Notes: generated by a model from the sequence alone, not told the origin. A stretch of 51,935 nucleotides of DNA from Photobacterium profundum (GCF_003026285.1 NZ_PYOD01000025.1:1-51935); one strand, 5' to 3'; shown: positions 26,181 through 33,916, counted from the first letter of the stretch. Program-made: numbers and translations.

Positions 26181-27431
26181 TTGAATTTCTATAAAAAAAT
26201 TAAAGCCGTAGCCCTTGCTACGGCTTTATTGCATTCAGCATCAGTTTTATCTGATGATCATCAAAAAAAATATACCCCTGATTTTGCGGCCGTTCCGTTT
26301 GCTTTTTCAAGTGACTCTTTAGGGTTCGCGGTTGGTGCGGCAGGCTTGATTAAAAGTGCTGGGCAGCCTCAAGCCTCGTTGCTTGGTGTGGGTGTTATTA
26401 CCGATAAAAATTCGTGGATAACCTTTCTTGCTGCGAACAATTATGTGTTGTCACAAGATAGTCGATGGTTATTTGGTGCTGAGCTGTACGCTGCTGATTT
26501 TAATCAGGCTGATTATTATGTGGGTGACGGCACATTGAATGATTCTTCTCAAGACGATGCCATTATTGCTGATGGTAAAGAAGCCCAATACCGTTTGACT
26601 GCTCGCTATATTTTACCGTTTGGAGCAGGGGAATCTGAGGGTTTCATGGCGGCGATTAAGCCAGTGCGTACTCTGACAGGAAGCAGCCCATGGACGAGTG
26701 GGGTGTCGTCATTAGAATTTCGGCCATTTTATCAAAGTCGAGAGTTTACCGATTCTACAGCTAGTGATATAGGCTTTGAAGAGCCGACCAGTGTGTGGGG
26801 GCTTGAAACACGTTTTGATTGGGATAACCGTAATAATACCCGTAATCCTACAGAAGGTAGCCGTAGCCAGTTTTCTGTAACCTATTCCCCCGGTGATACT
26901 GATAGTCCGGAATGGTGGAGATGGGAACTGAGCCAAAGCTGGTTTTGGGATTTAGGTGCATTTAAAGATCTTATTGATCAACAAGTCTTTGCTTTTAATG
27001 TTTATACCGGCGATACCCCTAGTTGGAATAATACCCAAAATATCAATGGCAAAGATGAATATAATCGCCCGCCAGAATATGCAGGTACTCGACTCGGTGG
27101 TCTATATCGTTTACGTAGCTTCCAAGGCGGTCGTTATGTTGATCGTTCAGCATTGAGTTACAGCATGGAATATCGAGTCTTGCCAGACTGGCAACCCTTA
27201 GGTGACTGGCCCGTTTTTGATTGGTATGACGTACCATGGTGGCAGTGGGTGGCTTTCGTTGATATCGGCCGTGTTGCGGATGAATATAATTTAGTTGAGC
27301 TACATAAAGATATGAAATGGAGCGCCGGTGGTGCGATTCGTTTCCAAGTTGAAGGTGTGGTTGTTCGTACTGAAATCGCATGGGGTAGTGAAGATAATAT
27401 GTTTCGCGTAATGATTAACCAGCCGTTTTAA
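26181..27431 (+). CDS. Omp85/BamA-type outer-membrane barrel without POTRA domains
   Basis: A 416-residue exported protein. The signal peptide region is about residues 1-25 (VALATALLHSASVLS), followed directly by barrel sequence; no POTRA repeats fit in the length. The C-terminal half matches the bacterial surface antigen (D15) domain: GSRSQFSVTYSPG, YRLRSFQGGRYVDRSALSYS in the place of the RGF/Y motif, VDIGRV, GGAIRFQVEG and a final strand ending in Phe. The RGF core is LRSF here. The start is TTG 26181; no ATG is available before the mature barrel and the SD is weak. A strong hairpin covers codons 7-16. Role in export or lipid handling is possible but not shown. Confidence 0.75.
   Translation: MNFYKKIKAVALATALLHSASVLSDDHQKKYTPDFAAVPFAFSSDSLGFAVGAAGLIKSAGQPQASLLGVGVITDKNSWITFLAANNYVLSQDSRWLFGAELYAADFNQADYYVGDGTLNDSSQDDAIIADGKEAQYRLTARYILPFGAGESEGFMAAIKPVRTLTGSSPWTSGVSSLEFRPFYQSREFTDSTASDIGFEEPTSVWGLETRFDWDNRNNTRNPTEGSRSQFSVTYSPGDTDSPEWWRWELSQSWFWDLGAFKDLIDQQVFAFNVYTGDTPSWNNTQNINGKDEYNRPPEYAGTRLGGLYRLRSFQGGRYVDRSALSYSMEYRVLPDWQPLGDWPVFDWYDVPWWQWVAFVDIGRVADEYNLVELHKDMKWSAGGAIRFQVEGVVVRTEIAWGSEDNMFRVMINQPF
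26201..26228 (+). terminator. Twelve-pair hairpin inside the Omp85-like gene start
   Basis: TAAAGCCGTAGC (26201-26212), loop CCTT, GCTACGGCTTTA (26217-26228). It looks like the terminator of dnaB-alr but has only a broken T run (TTTATT) and lies within the signal peptide codons of the next gene. It could be a terminator, an attenuator or a translation-blocking structure. Confidence 0.6.
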
Positions 27432-27450
27432 TTGTTCTATCCCATGATAT

Positions 27451-27480
27451 AAGTATCGAGGTTTCCATGACTCGGTACTT
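27451..27480 (+). terminator. Hairpin after the Omp85-like gene
   Basis: Ten-pair stem AAGTATCGAG/CTCGGTACTT (one T-G pair) with a ten-base loop, 20 bases after the stop. There is no T run, so it is a weak terminator or an mRNA 3' stabiliser. Confidence 0.45.
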
Positions 27481-27560
27481 ATTGCCTTCCATTGTATTAT
27501 GAATCTTTTATCTCTCAATTATTCTTCTTGAATCGTCAAAATAAGACAGTGGAGATCGGC

Positions 27561-27668
27561 ATGCTCTTAGTATTTTCTTTCGTTTATGTCTTATCAGCTT
27601 CTAATGCTAATTACCCTGAAAAAATTGACACTATAATATTCTTACTAAGGATGGATGTCGGCATATAG
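27561..27668 (+). CDS. Possible 35-residue small exported peptide
   Basis: ATG at 27561 is preceded by GGAG with a 6-base gap. The product begins with a hydrophobic stretch (MLLVFSFVYVLSASNA) resembling a signal peptide and ends after about 20 more residues. No homologue recognised. It could equally be chance or the remnant of a longer gene. Confidence 0.2.
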   Translation: MLLVFSFVYVLSASNANYPEKIDTIIFLLRMDVGI

Positions 27669-27993
27669 CCTTCGTCAAATTATAGGTAAGACTTATAAGA
27701 AGTCTGTTGAATTAAACTATGTACTAAACCAACAAAAAATTGGCGTGTTTTTGTAATTTGTTGTTCAATTTCATCGGATGTAAAATGAAAACTATAAGGT
27801 TTGGCTTTCAGTTGAATTGTTTTTTGAAACTACATTAATTCTTGCGTCTTGATTAAAGCTCTGTTGCAATCAGAGATGTGACTGGAACAATTAGTAATAA
27901 TAACGGCTATTATTTACTCTTGGTTTTCGTGACCTGACTCAATGACGGTATATGCGTATTCACGTCATAATCCGTCATAAGTTGTAAAATTAC

Positions 27994-28015
27994 AAAAAAG
28001 TCTGATAAACAGACT
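27994..28015 (-). terminator. Minus-strand terminator-like hairpin upstream of pgi
   Basis: AGTCTG-ATAAA-CAGACT at 27999-28015 is preceded on the plus strand by six As, so on the minus strand it reads as a hairpin followed by TTTTTT. No minus-strand gene lies upstream (that side is pgi). It may end an antisense or small RNA, or form a pgi leader structure. Confidence 0.45.
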
Positions 28016-28114
28016 GTATGCGCCACAACAACATTTGAATATCGGGGATCCATTGAGTGATTTGATTCGAAATGCTCGATGGATTGTACAACTAAAAATA
28101 TCAGGAACTTCACC

Positions 28115-29767
28115 ATGTTGAAAAACATCAACCCAACGCATACTCAAGCTTGGAAAGATCTGACTGCACACTATGAAGATGCGCAAGATCTACAATTAAG
28201 CGACTTGTTTGCTAACGACAGCGAGCGTTTTACTAAGTTTTCTGCAACATTCGGTTCAGATATTCTGCTTGATTACTCTAAAAACCTTATCACAGAAGAA
28301 ACGCTGACGAAGCTATTTGCATTAGCTGAGCAAACTGAACTAAAAGCAGCGATTGCCGAAATGTTCAGTGGTGAAAAGATTAATAAAACTGAAGATCGTG
28401 CTGTTCTTCACTCTGCATTACGTAATCGTAGCAATACACCAGTCGTTGTTGATGGTGAAGACGTTATGCCTAAAGTTAACGCTGTACTAGAGAAGATGAA
28501 AGCCTTCACTGCACGCATCGTTGACGGTGATTGGAAAGGTTATACAGGACAAAAAATTACCGATGTTGTTAATATCGGTATCGGTGGTTCAGATCTTGGC
28601 CCTTACATGGTTTCTGAAGCATTAGTACCTTATAAAACGCGTTTGAACATGCACTTTGTATCAAACGTTGACGGTACGCATATCGCAGAAACACTGAAAA
28701 ATTTGAACCCAGAAACAACGTTATTCTTGATTGCATCAAAAACCTTTACAACACAAGAAACAATGACGAATGCACATTCTGCTCGTGATTGGTTCTTAGC
28801 TACAGCCCAAGATCAAGCACATGTTGCTAAGCACTTTGCCGCACTTTCAACCAATGCAGGTTCAGTGTCTGAGTTTGGTATCGATACTGACAATATGTTT
28901 GAATTCTGGGATTGGGTTGGTGGTCGTTACTCGCTATGCTCAGCTATTGGTCTATCTATTTGCTTATCGATTGGTTTCGACAACTTTGTTGAGCTACTTG
29001 ATGGTGCCCATGATATGGATCAGCACTTTGCACAGGCACCGTTAGAAGAAAACCTACCAGTGATTCTGGCGTTAATCGGCATTTGGTACAACAACTTCCA
29101 CGGTGCTGAATCTGAAGCGATTCTGCCATACGATCAATATTTACACCGTTTTGCTGCTTACTTCCAGCAAGGTAATATGGAATCAAACGGTAAGTGTGTA
29201 GACCGTGGCGGCAACCCTGTTGATTACCAAACGGGTCCTATTATTTGGGGTGAACCAGGTACCAATGGTCAGCATGCTTTTTATCAGTTGATTCACCAAG
29301 GCACGAAGCTAATCCCATGTGATTTCATTGCACCATCAATTAGCCACAATCCATTAACGGATCACCATCCGAAGCTAATGGCTAACTTCTTTGCACAAAC
29401 AGAAGCATTGGCATTTGGTAAAACGAAAGAACAAGTTGAAGCTGAATTTGTTGCAGCAGGTAAGACTTTAGGTGAAGTGAAAGACTTAGTACCGTTTAAA
29501 GTATTTGATGGTAACCGTCCAACTAACTCTATCTTGATTAAACAAGTAACCCCGAAAGTATTGGGTTCTTTAATGGCTCTATATGAGCAAAAGATTTTCA
29601 CTCAAGGTGTTATCTGGAATATCTTTAGCTTTGATCAGTGGGGTGTTGAATTAGGTAAGCAGCTAGCTAACCAGATTCTTCCTGAACTAAAAGATGCAGG
29701 CAGTATTACGAGCCATGATAGCTCAACGAACGGCCTTATTAACGCATTCAAACAATGGCGTAAATAA
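28115..29767 (+). CDS. pgi: Glucose-6-phosphate isomerase Pgi
   Basis: Interconverts glucose-6-phosphate and fructose-6-phosphate. The 550-residue product (E. coli 549) has NIGIGGSDLGPYMVSEAL, the catalytic region DWVGGRYSLCSAIGL, GNMESNGK, and SFDQWGVELGK, all PGI signatures. I start at ATG 28115 (MLKNINPTHTQAW), with CAGGA 8 bases upstream; the frame is open to 28079 but without an SD. It stands alone between a long leader and a strong terminator. Confidence 0.97.
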   Translation: MLKNINPTHTQAWKDLTAHYEDAQDLQLSDLFANDSERFTKFSATFGSDILLDYSKNLITEETLTKLFALAEQTELKAAIAEMFSGEKINKTEDRAVLHSALRNRSNTPVVVDGEDVMPKVNAVLEKMKAFTARIVDGDWKGYTGQKITDVVNIGIGGSDLGPYMVSEALVPYKTRLNMHFVSNVDGTHIAETLKNLNPETTLFLIASKTFTTQETMTNAHSARDWFLATAQDQAHVAKHFAALSTNAGSVSEFGIDTDNMFEFWDWVGGRYSLCSAIGLSICLSIGFDNFVELLDGAHDMDQHFAQAPLEENLPVILALIGIWYNNFHGAESEAILPYDQYLHRFAAYFQQGNMESNGKCVDRGGNPVDYQTGPIIWGEPGTNGQHAFYQLIHQGTKLIPCDFIAPSISHNPLTDHHPKLMANFFAQTEALAFGKTKEQVEAEFVAAGKTLGEVKDLVPFKVFDGNRPTNSILIKQVTPKVLGSLMALYEQKIFTQGVIWNIFSFDQWGVELGKQLANQILPELKDAGSITSHDSSTNGLINAFKQWRK

Positions 29768-29810
29768 GCCACACGTTGTGGAATAGCGGTTAGAAATAAA
29801 AGATACTAAG

Positions 29811-29836
29811 AACACCGCATTAGCGGTGTTTTTTTA
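29811..29836 (+). terminator. Rho-independent terminator of pgi
   Basis: Stem AACACCGC/GCGGTGTT with ATTA loop, followed by a T run. It separates pgi from the convergent zur-cheX pair. Confidence 0.9.
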
Positions 29837-29855
29837 TCTGAGGGGTTAAGCTGGG

Positions 29856-30317
29856 TTAATCAAAACAGATTTCGATGAACGCTTTACCATATTCAGAATT
29901 GAAAGGCATGATGATGATGGCACCATCCGTCTTGTGGGTAATTGTATGACCTCGCCCTGAGACTACTGCTGGGGTTGCCATCTCAAAGTTATAACCTTTA
30001 TCAGCTAAAATACGTTTAGCCCCGCCCGTTACCATATTGGTGATTTCACCTACCATATCAGTAACTTCTTCGTTGATACCATTTGGGCGCTCACCAAGCA
30101 TGCGTTGCATGATTTCTAAAGCGAGGTTTTCATCAAAGGTAATCGACATTGATCCTTTCGTTTGTGGACCAATCAAGCCAATTAAACCTGATACATCACC
30201 GCGTGCCACTTCATCTTTTTTAATGCGTGGCTTTTGTGGGGCCAATTCCATTGACGCCATGGTTTTCAGAACATTCAAAAGTGATGCTAAGAAAGGGTTT
30301 ACGAATTCTGCTCGCAT
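29856..30317 (-). CDS. CheX-type CheY-P phosphatase-like protein
   Basis: A 153-residue cytoplasmic protein of the CheC/CheX/FliY family, which dephosphorylates response-regulator receivers such as CheY. The family's catalytic E-x2-N is visible as Glu91 and Asn94 in DMVGEITNMVTGGAK, with the typical fold pattern around it (GLIGPQTKGSMSITFDE, ISGRG-like VVSGRGHTI). A single E-x2-N motif indicates CheX rather than CheC. It follows zur by 33 bases on the same strand, so cotranscription is likely, although no chemotaxis gene is near. The partner response regulator is unknown. Confidence 0.82.
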   Translation of the reverse strand: MRAEFVNPFLASLLNVLKTMASMELAPQKPRIKKDEVARGDVSGLIGLIGPQTKGSMSITFDENLALEIMQRMLGERPNGINEEVTDMVGEITNMVTGGAKRILADKGYNFEMATPAVVSGRGHTITHKTDGAIIIMPFNSEYGKAFIEICFD

Positions 30318-30350
30318 AATTACGTATTGTGCCTATGAAAATTTAAAATA

Positions 30351-30797
30351 TTATTTGCTGCTCTGACACTTACGACAAATACCGTGGCTTTCTACGACAT
30401 GATGATTAATTTTGAAGCCATATTTTTCTGATTTTTGGCGCAATAATTTTGCTAAATCATCATCATGAGATTCTTCTACATAGCCGCATTCATCACAAAT
30501 CAGTAATTGTGAACAATGATCGGCGTGTCCAAGAACACAACAAGCTATATAGCTGTTAGTCGATTCAACTTTATGAATAAAGCCTTGAGCCAATAGAAAG
30601 TCGAGCGCACGATATATTGTTGGTGGTTTTGCTTGAGGCTCGGTGACTTTTAGTAAGTCTAATAACTCATAAGCGCTTATTGAACTGTGGTGCTCAATAA
30701 TTAATTCAAGAACTTTTAACCGTTGAGGTGTAAGTCTAACTCCTCGTTGATCGCAAAGCTGTTGTGCTTTATTCAGCAGTTGCGTTTGATTAGCCAT
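30351..30797 (-). CDS. zur: Zinc uptake regulator Zur (Fur family)
   Basis: Zinc-loaded repressor of high-affinity zinc import. The 148-residue product has the winged helix (about 15-80: RLTPQRLKVLELI, PPTIYRALDFL) and the dimerisation domain with structural zinc ligands Cys101, Cys104 (CDECGY) and Cys141, Cys144 (CRKC), plus the regulatory-site HADHC. The CC-x-x-GHADHC pattern and short N-terminus favour Zur over Fur. An imperfect inverted repeat lies 27-64 bases upstream. No zinc transporter is in the window. Confidence 0.9.
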   Translation of the reverse strand: MANQTQLLNKAQQLCDQRGVRLTPQRLKVLELIIEHHSSISAYELLDLLKVTEPQAKPPTIYRALDFLLAQGFIHKVESTNSYIACCVLGHADHCSQLLICDECGYVEESHDDDLAKLLRQKSEKYGFKINHHVVESHGICRKCQSSK

Positions 30798-30823
30798 TAA
30801 AACCTCAGAAAACAGCGATAAGT

Positions 30824-30861
30824 CAGACAGTTTATCACAGCATTCGATAAACGTATGTCTG
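30824..30861. promoter_or_regulatory. Two-part inverted repeat upstream of zur
   Basis: CAGACA and GTTTATC (30824-30836), a nine-base centre, then GATAAAC (30846-30852), a three-base bulge and TGTCTG (30856-30861). It does not match the Zur or LexA consensus I know. It could be an operator or a leader hairpin of zur-cheX. Confidence 0.5.
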
Positions 30862-31297
30862 GTCTATAAATTCTAGAACAATCAGGAGAATATTTCGTGT
30901 GTTTGATCACGCTACCAGATGTATTCGACAAAAATAATGGAATACGCAGATTAATAGCGGCCCCCTACAATGTCACTGACTTGTAATAGACGTTTATAAC
31001 GTAAGTGTATTCGGAGGGGTTTGTAAAGAATGGCGAGAAGGGTGGGTAACAATGTTAATTTTAACCCTTTGAAATAAAAGGTGAGGTTATGTGTGAGTAT
31101 ATCCGCCTTTACATTTTTTAATGGGGGAGGTGGATTGGTTGTTATCGGGTTTTAGTTTCTATCTTGGGCTTCGTTAATAAATCGCGTAAACTAGCGCACC
31201 TTGCTAAGAAACACAGTGCTTTTTACTTTTTTAAGTATTGAAAAGCCGATTAGCAATATTTTGTATTTATAGTTCCACTTAGAATGAAGGTATGACA
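30862..31297. other. Non-coding gap between zur and dusA
   Basis: No gene, no recognised riboswitch and no convincing promoter pair. A G-rich patch (31015-31060 and 31120-31140) alternates with AT-rich sequence. A weak hairpin AAAGGTG/CGCCTTT near 31077-31115 precedes a T run but its loop is long. Confidence 0.55.
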
Positions 31298-32338
31298 ATG
31301 GTCACTGATGCTTTATTGAATAACCAAAATGATGAAATAAAAACGCAAGATAATTCTGGTTATCCAATGCAGCGTTTTTCCGTTGCACCGATGCTTGATT
31401 GGACTGATCGCCATTGTCGTTATTTCCATCGCCTATTAAGTGACAATGCTTTGCTTTATACCGAAATGGTTACAACAGGGGCAATTATTCATGGTAAAGG
31501 CGATTTTCTGACGTTTAATGAAGAAGAGAATCCTGTCGCATTGCAATTGGGTGGTTCGAACCCTGTCGATTTAGCACACTGTGCGAAACTAGCTCAAGAG
31601 CGTGGCTATGATGAAATTAACCTGAATGTAGGTTGCCCATCAGATCGTGTTCAGAATGGGCGTTTTGGTGCTTGCCTAATGGGTGAAGCCGATTTGGTGG
31701 CTTTATGTGTTTCATCAATGCGTGAAGTGGTTGATATTCCCGTTACTGTTAAAACTCGAATTGGTATTGATGAGCAGGATTCTTATCAGTTCTTGGTTGA
31801 TTTTATCGGTACCGTCAACGAGAAGAGTGGCTGTGATAATTTTACGGTACATGCGCGTAAAGCGTGGCTCAAAGGGCTTAGCCCGAAAGAAAACCGTGAG
31901 ATCCCACCGCTTGATTATCCACGTGTTTATCAATTAAAGCGTGATTTTCCAAATCTAATCATGGCTATTAATGGCGGCATTAAGACGTTTGATGAGATGG
32001 AAGAACACTTGAACCATATGGACGGGGTAATGGTGGGTCGCGAGGCTTATCAAAATCCGTACTTGATGGCAGAAGTCGACCAACGTTTATTTGGCTGTTC
32101 AAAGCCCATAATTAAACGTCGTGAGGCTGCAGAAGCAATGTTTCCTTATATTGAACGCCAGTTGGCGAATGGCTCTAAACTAGGCCATATCACCCGTCAT
32201 ATGCTTGGGCTATTTCAAGGCATACCTGGTGGACGTCAGTGGCGTCGTTATATTAGTGAGAATGCGCATAAACCAGGTTCTGGTATTGAAGTGGTGCAAT
32301 ACGCGTTAGACAAAGTTCCCCATGATCTCGATGTATAA
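31298..32338 (+). CDS. dusA: tRNA-dihydrouridine(20/20a) synthase DusA
   Basis: FMN- and NADPH-dependent reduction of uridine in the tRNA D-loop. The 346-residue product has RFSVAPMLDWTDRHCRYF, YTEMVTTGAI, the catalytic cysteine (about Cys126) in NGRFGACLMGE, VTVKTRIGID, and the FMN-phosphate region INGGIKT...VMVGREAYQNPY. The shape of the N-terminus (DWTDRHCR) is DusA-specific. I choose ATG 31298 because GAAGG is 7 bases before it; ATG 31292 is only 1 base away from that site. Neighbour pspG is as in E. coli. Confidence 0.95.
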   Translation: MVTDALLNNQNDEIKTQDNSGYPMQRFSVAPMLDWTDRHCRYFHRLLSDNALLYTEMVTTGAIIHGKGDFLTFNEEENPVALQLGGSNPVDLAHCAKLAQERGYDEINLNVGCPSDRVQNGRFGACLMGEADLVALCVSSMREVVDIPVTVKTRIGIDEQDSYQFLVDFIGTVNEKSGCDNFTVHARKAWLKGLSPKENREIPPLDYPRVYQLKRDFPNLIMAINGGIKTFDEMEEHLNHMDGVMVGREAYQNPYLMAEVDQRLFGCSKPIIKRREAAEAMFPYIERQLANGSKLGHITRHMLGLFQGIPGGRQWRRYISENAHKPGSGIEVVQYALDKVPHDLDV

Positions 32339-32412
32339 CTAATACAGTTTTGCTCTAAATGATTAAAGGTTGGCTATATTTACCATAACAAATGGTTATT
32401 TTGACCAAACTT

Positions 32413-32449
32413 AAAAAGCGTAATCTTAATGAAAGATTACGCTTTTTTT
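32413..32449 (+). terminator. Rho-independent terminator of dusA
   Basis: Fifteen-pair perfect stem AAAAAGCGTAATCTT / AAGATTACGCTTTTT with a five-base loop and further Ts. Confidence 0.92.
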
Positions 32450-32492
32450 GTATCATCATGAAATACAATGATTTATGTTCTAATTAAAATGA

Positions 32493-32508
32493 TGGCTTAC
32501 TTTGTGCA
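32493..32508 (+). promoter_or_regulatory. Sigma-54 promoter of pspG
   Basis: TGGCTTACTTTGTGCA has the invariant GG and GC exactly ten bases apart and agrees with TGGCAC-N5-TTGCA at the most conserved positions. A start site about 12 bases downstream gives a short leader that includes the GGGG ribosome site. E. coli pspG is transcribed by sigma-54 with the activator PspF. Confidence 0.78.
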
Positions 32509-32541
32509 GTAGTTAGATGTAGATAATAAAGGGGAATGAAT

Positions 32542-32784
32542 ATGATCGAAATTCTATTTTTAATCGCTTTTTCATTAGTACTGGTTTTTACCGGTGTCAG
32601 TATGATTGGTGTATTACTTGCTGTGGCTGCTGGTTTTGCCATTATGGTGGTCGCGGGTATGATTGGAGTTGTGTTTAAGCTATTACCATGGATTGCATTA
32701 ATTGCGGTTGTTGTGTGGTTTTATCGTGAGAAAAAAGCTGATAAGTCTCACCGAGAAAGCTCGACATACCGTCGTCGTTACTAG
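32542..32784 (+). CDS. pspG: Phage shock protein G
   Basis: Small inner-membrane protein of the phage shock (envelope stress) response; it helps maintain proton-motive force in E. coli, with an unclear mechanism. The 80-residue product MIEILFLIAFSLVLVFTGVS... has two or three hydrophobic helices and a basic tail ending RRRY, aligning along its whole length with E. coli PspG (80 residues). ATG 32542 is chosen over 32536 because GGGG sits 7 bases before it. Its location after dusA is conserved. A sigma-54 promoter precedes it, but no pspF or pspABC is in the window. Confidence 0.9.
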   Translation: MIEILFLIAFSLVLVFTGVSMIGVLLAVAAGFAIMVVAGMIGVVFKLLPWIALIAVVVWFYREKKADKSHRESSTYRRRY

Positions 32785-32926
32785 CGGTATCGCATTAGTT
32801 TGTATAGGAACAATAAGTATTTTTGGGCTCAATAATTCAGCAAAGCGAATGAAGTGCGGTTTTCTTGTACAGCTTCTGCTATAGTCTTGCCGATTTTTTA
32901 AAATACTTATAAGAGCGGAGACTCGA

Positions 32927-33565
32927 ATGAACAAATTAATGCTTACAGCTGTAGCGGCTGCTGTGGCTTTTTCTGTAGCAGTACCAGCACAAGCTGCAGC
33001 ACTTTTAGGGGTTAAAGCCGGCGTTGACGTATGGGATGCTAATGCGAAAATCAATAGCAGCACAAATGATAAAAGCGACGACACATCTCCTTCTTTTTAC
33101 GTAGCATTTGAGCACTTTATCCCACTAGTGCCTAACTTCCGTCTTCGTTACAACGATATCGATACTGGTGCTGTTGCTTTCGAACAAACAGATTTAACTG
33201 CTTACTACGAAATCTTAGATAACGATGCGATTGCATTCGATCTTGGTCTTACCATGACGAAGTTCGGTTCTGGCAAAGTGAAGAATGAGACGTTTGATGA
33301 GTGGCAGCCTAGCATCTACGGTAACGTAGAAGTGGGTATCCCGATGACACCTCTTGCTATATTTGGTGATTTAAACTTCAGTAACTTCAACAGCAACAGC
33401 ACTGTTGATGGTCTAGCAGGTGTTAAGTGGACAATTCCTTTGGTTGCGCTTGATCTAAACGTTCGCGGTGGTTACCGTGTGATGGATTACGATTTTGATA
33501 GCGTTAAAAACAGCAGTAGCGTGAAGCTTGACGGCTGGTTTGCTGGTGTAGAATTAGATTTCTAA
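32927..33565 (+). CDS. Small outer-membrane beta-barrel protein (TIGR04219-like)
   Basis: A 212-residue exported protein. Signal peptide MNKLMLTAVAAAVAFSVAVP ending AQA, then alternating strands (LGVKAGVDVWDAN, SFYVAFEHFIPLVPNFRLRY, LTAYYEILDNDAIAFDLGLT, SIYGNVEVGIPMTPLAIFG, WFAGVELDF) and a terminal aromatic residue, typical of 8-strand barrels. The FYVAFEHFIPLVPNFRLRY pattern is that of the TIGR04219 family of Vibrio/Shewanella outer-membrane proteins. Function unknown. Codon use suggests high expression. It has its own terminator. Confidence 0.8.
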   Translation: MNKLMLTAVAAAVAFSVAVPAQAAALLGVKAGVDVWDANAKINSSTNDKSDDTSPSFYVAFEHFIPLVPNFRLRYNDIDTGAVAFEQTDLTAYYEILDNDAIAFDLGLTMTKFGSGKVKNETFDEWQPSIYGNVEVGIPMTPLAIFGDLNFSNFNSNSTVDGLAGVKWTIPLVALDLNVRGGYRVMDYDFDSVKNSSSVKLDGWFAGVELDF

Positions 33566-33590
33566 ACCTGACTGATTGTATGAAGATTAT

Positions 33591-33618
33591 AAAGCCACGA
33601 ATTATTCGTGGCTTTTTT
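33591..33618 (+). terminator. Rho-independent terminator after the small barrel gene
   Basis: Eleven-pair stem AAAGCCACGAA/TTCGTGGCTTT with TTA loop and T run. Confidence 0.9.
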
Positions 33619-33682
33619 GTTGCCTGTTTCTCTATTTTTGTACCATTTTTAATAAGTGACACATTCATCAGGAAACAGGATT

Positions 33683-33916
33683 ATGACTATAGATGAATTA
33701 CAACGCTTATATTTAACCAGCGACTTAGTGGAAGCTGTTGTTGAGCCATCAATCCAAACTAACGGATGGATTGTGGAGTTTCGTCACCGTCGTGGAGGAT
33801 TAGTCCCTTTAACTGACCATACTGGTAGCGAAAAATGTTATCAAGATGTCGACTCAGCAACAGAAAGTGCGTTTGAAGTGGGTTTTCATCAAGTGAGAAT
33901 TGCCGACGCCTTCTAA
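33683..33916 (+). CDS. Conserved-looking 77-residue protein of unknown function
   Basis: I do not recognise a family with confidence. The product MTIDELQRLYLTSDLVEAVV... is soluble, slightly acidic, with the segment NGWIVEFRHRRGGLVPLTDH resembling a two-stranded beta hairpin and a later helix (DSATESAFEVGFHQVRIAD). It has no signal peptide or membrane helix. ATG 33683 is supported by AGGA at 33670-33673 (9 bases) and another AGGA close by; the in-frame ATG at 33656 has no such site. It stands alone between a terminator and the cysJ leader. Confidence 0.7.
   Translation: MTIDELQRLYLTSDLVEAVVEPSIQTNGWIVEFRHRRGGLVPLTDHTGSEKCYQDVDSATESAFEVGFHQVRIADAF

Larger units (their letters stand above)
27432..28114. 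other. 683-base gap before pgi
   Basis: AT-rich, with no conserved gene I recognise. It holds the hairpin at 27451-27480, a possible 35-codon ORF (27561-27668), two direct copies of CGTCATAA at 27963-27970 and 27973-27980 (10 bases apart, one helical turn), and a minus-strand terminator-like hairpin at 27994-28015. The pgi promoter must lie here but I cannot pick it with confidence. Confidence 0.6.
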
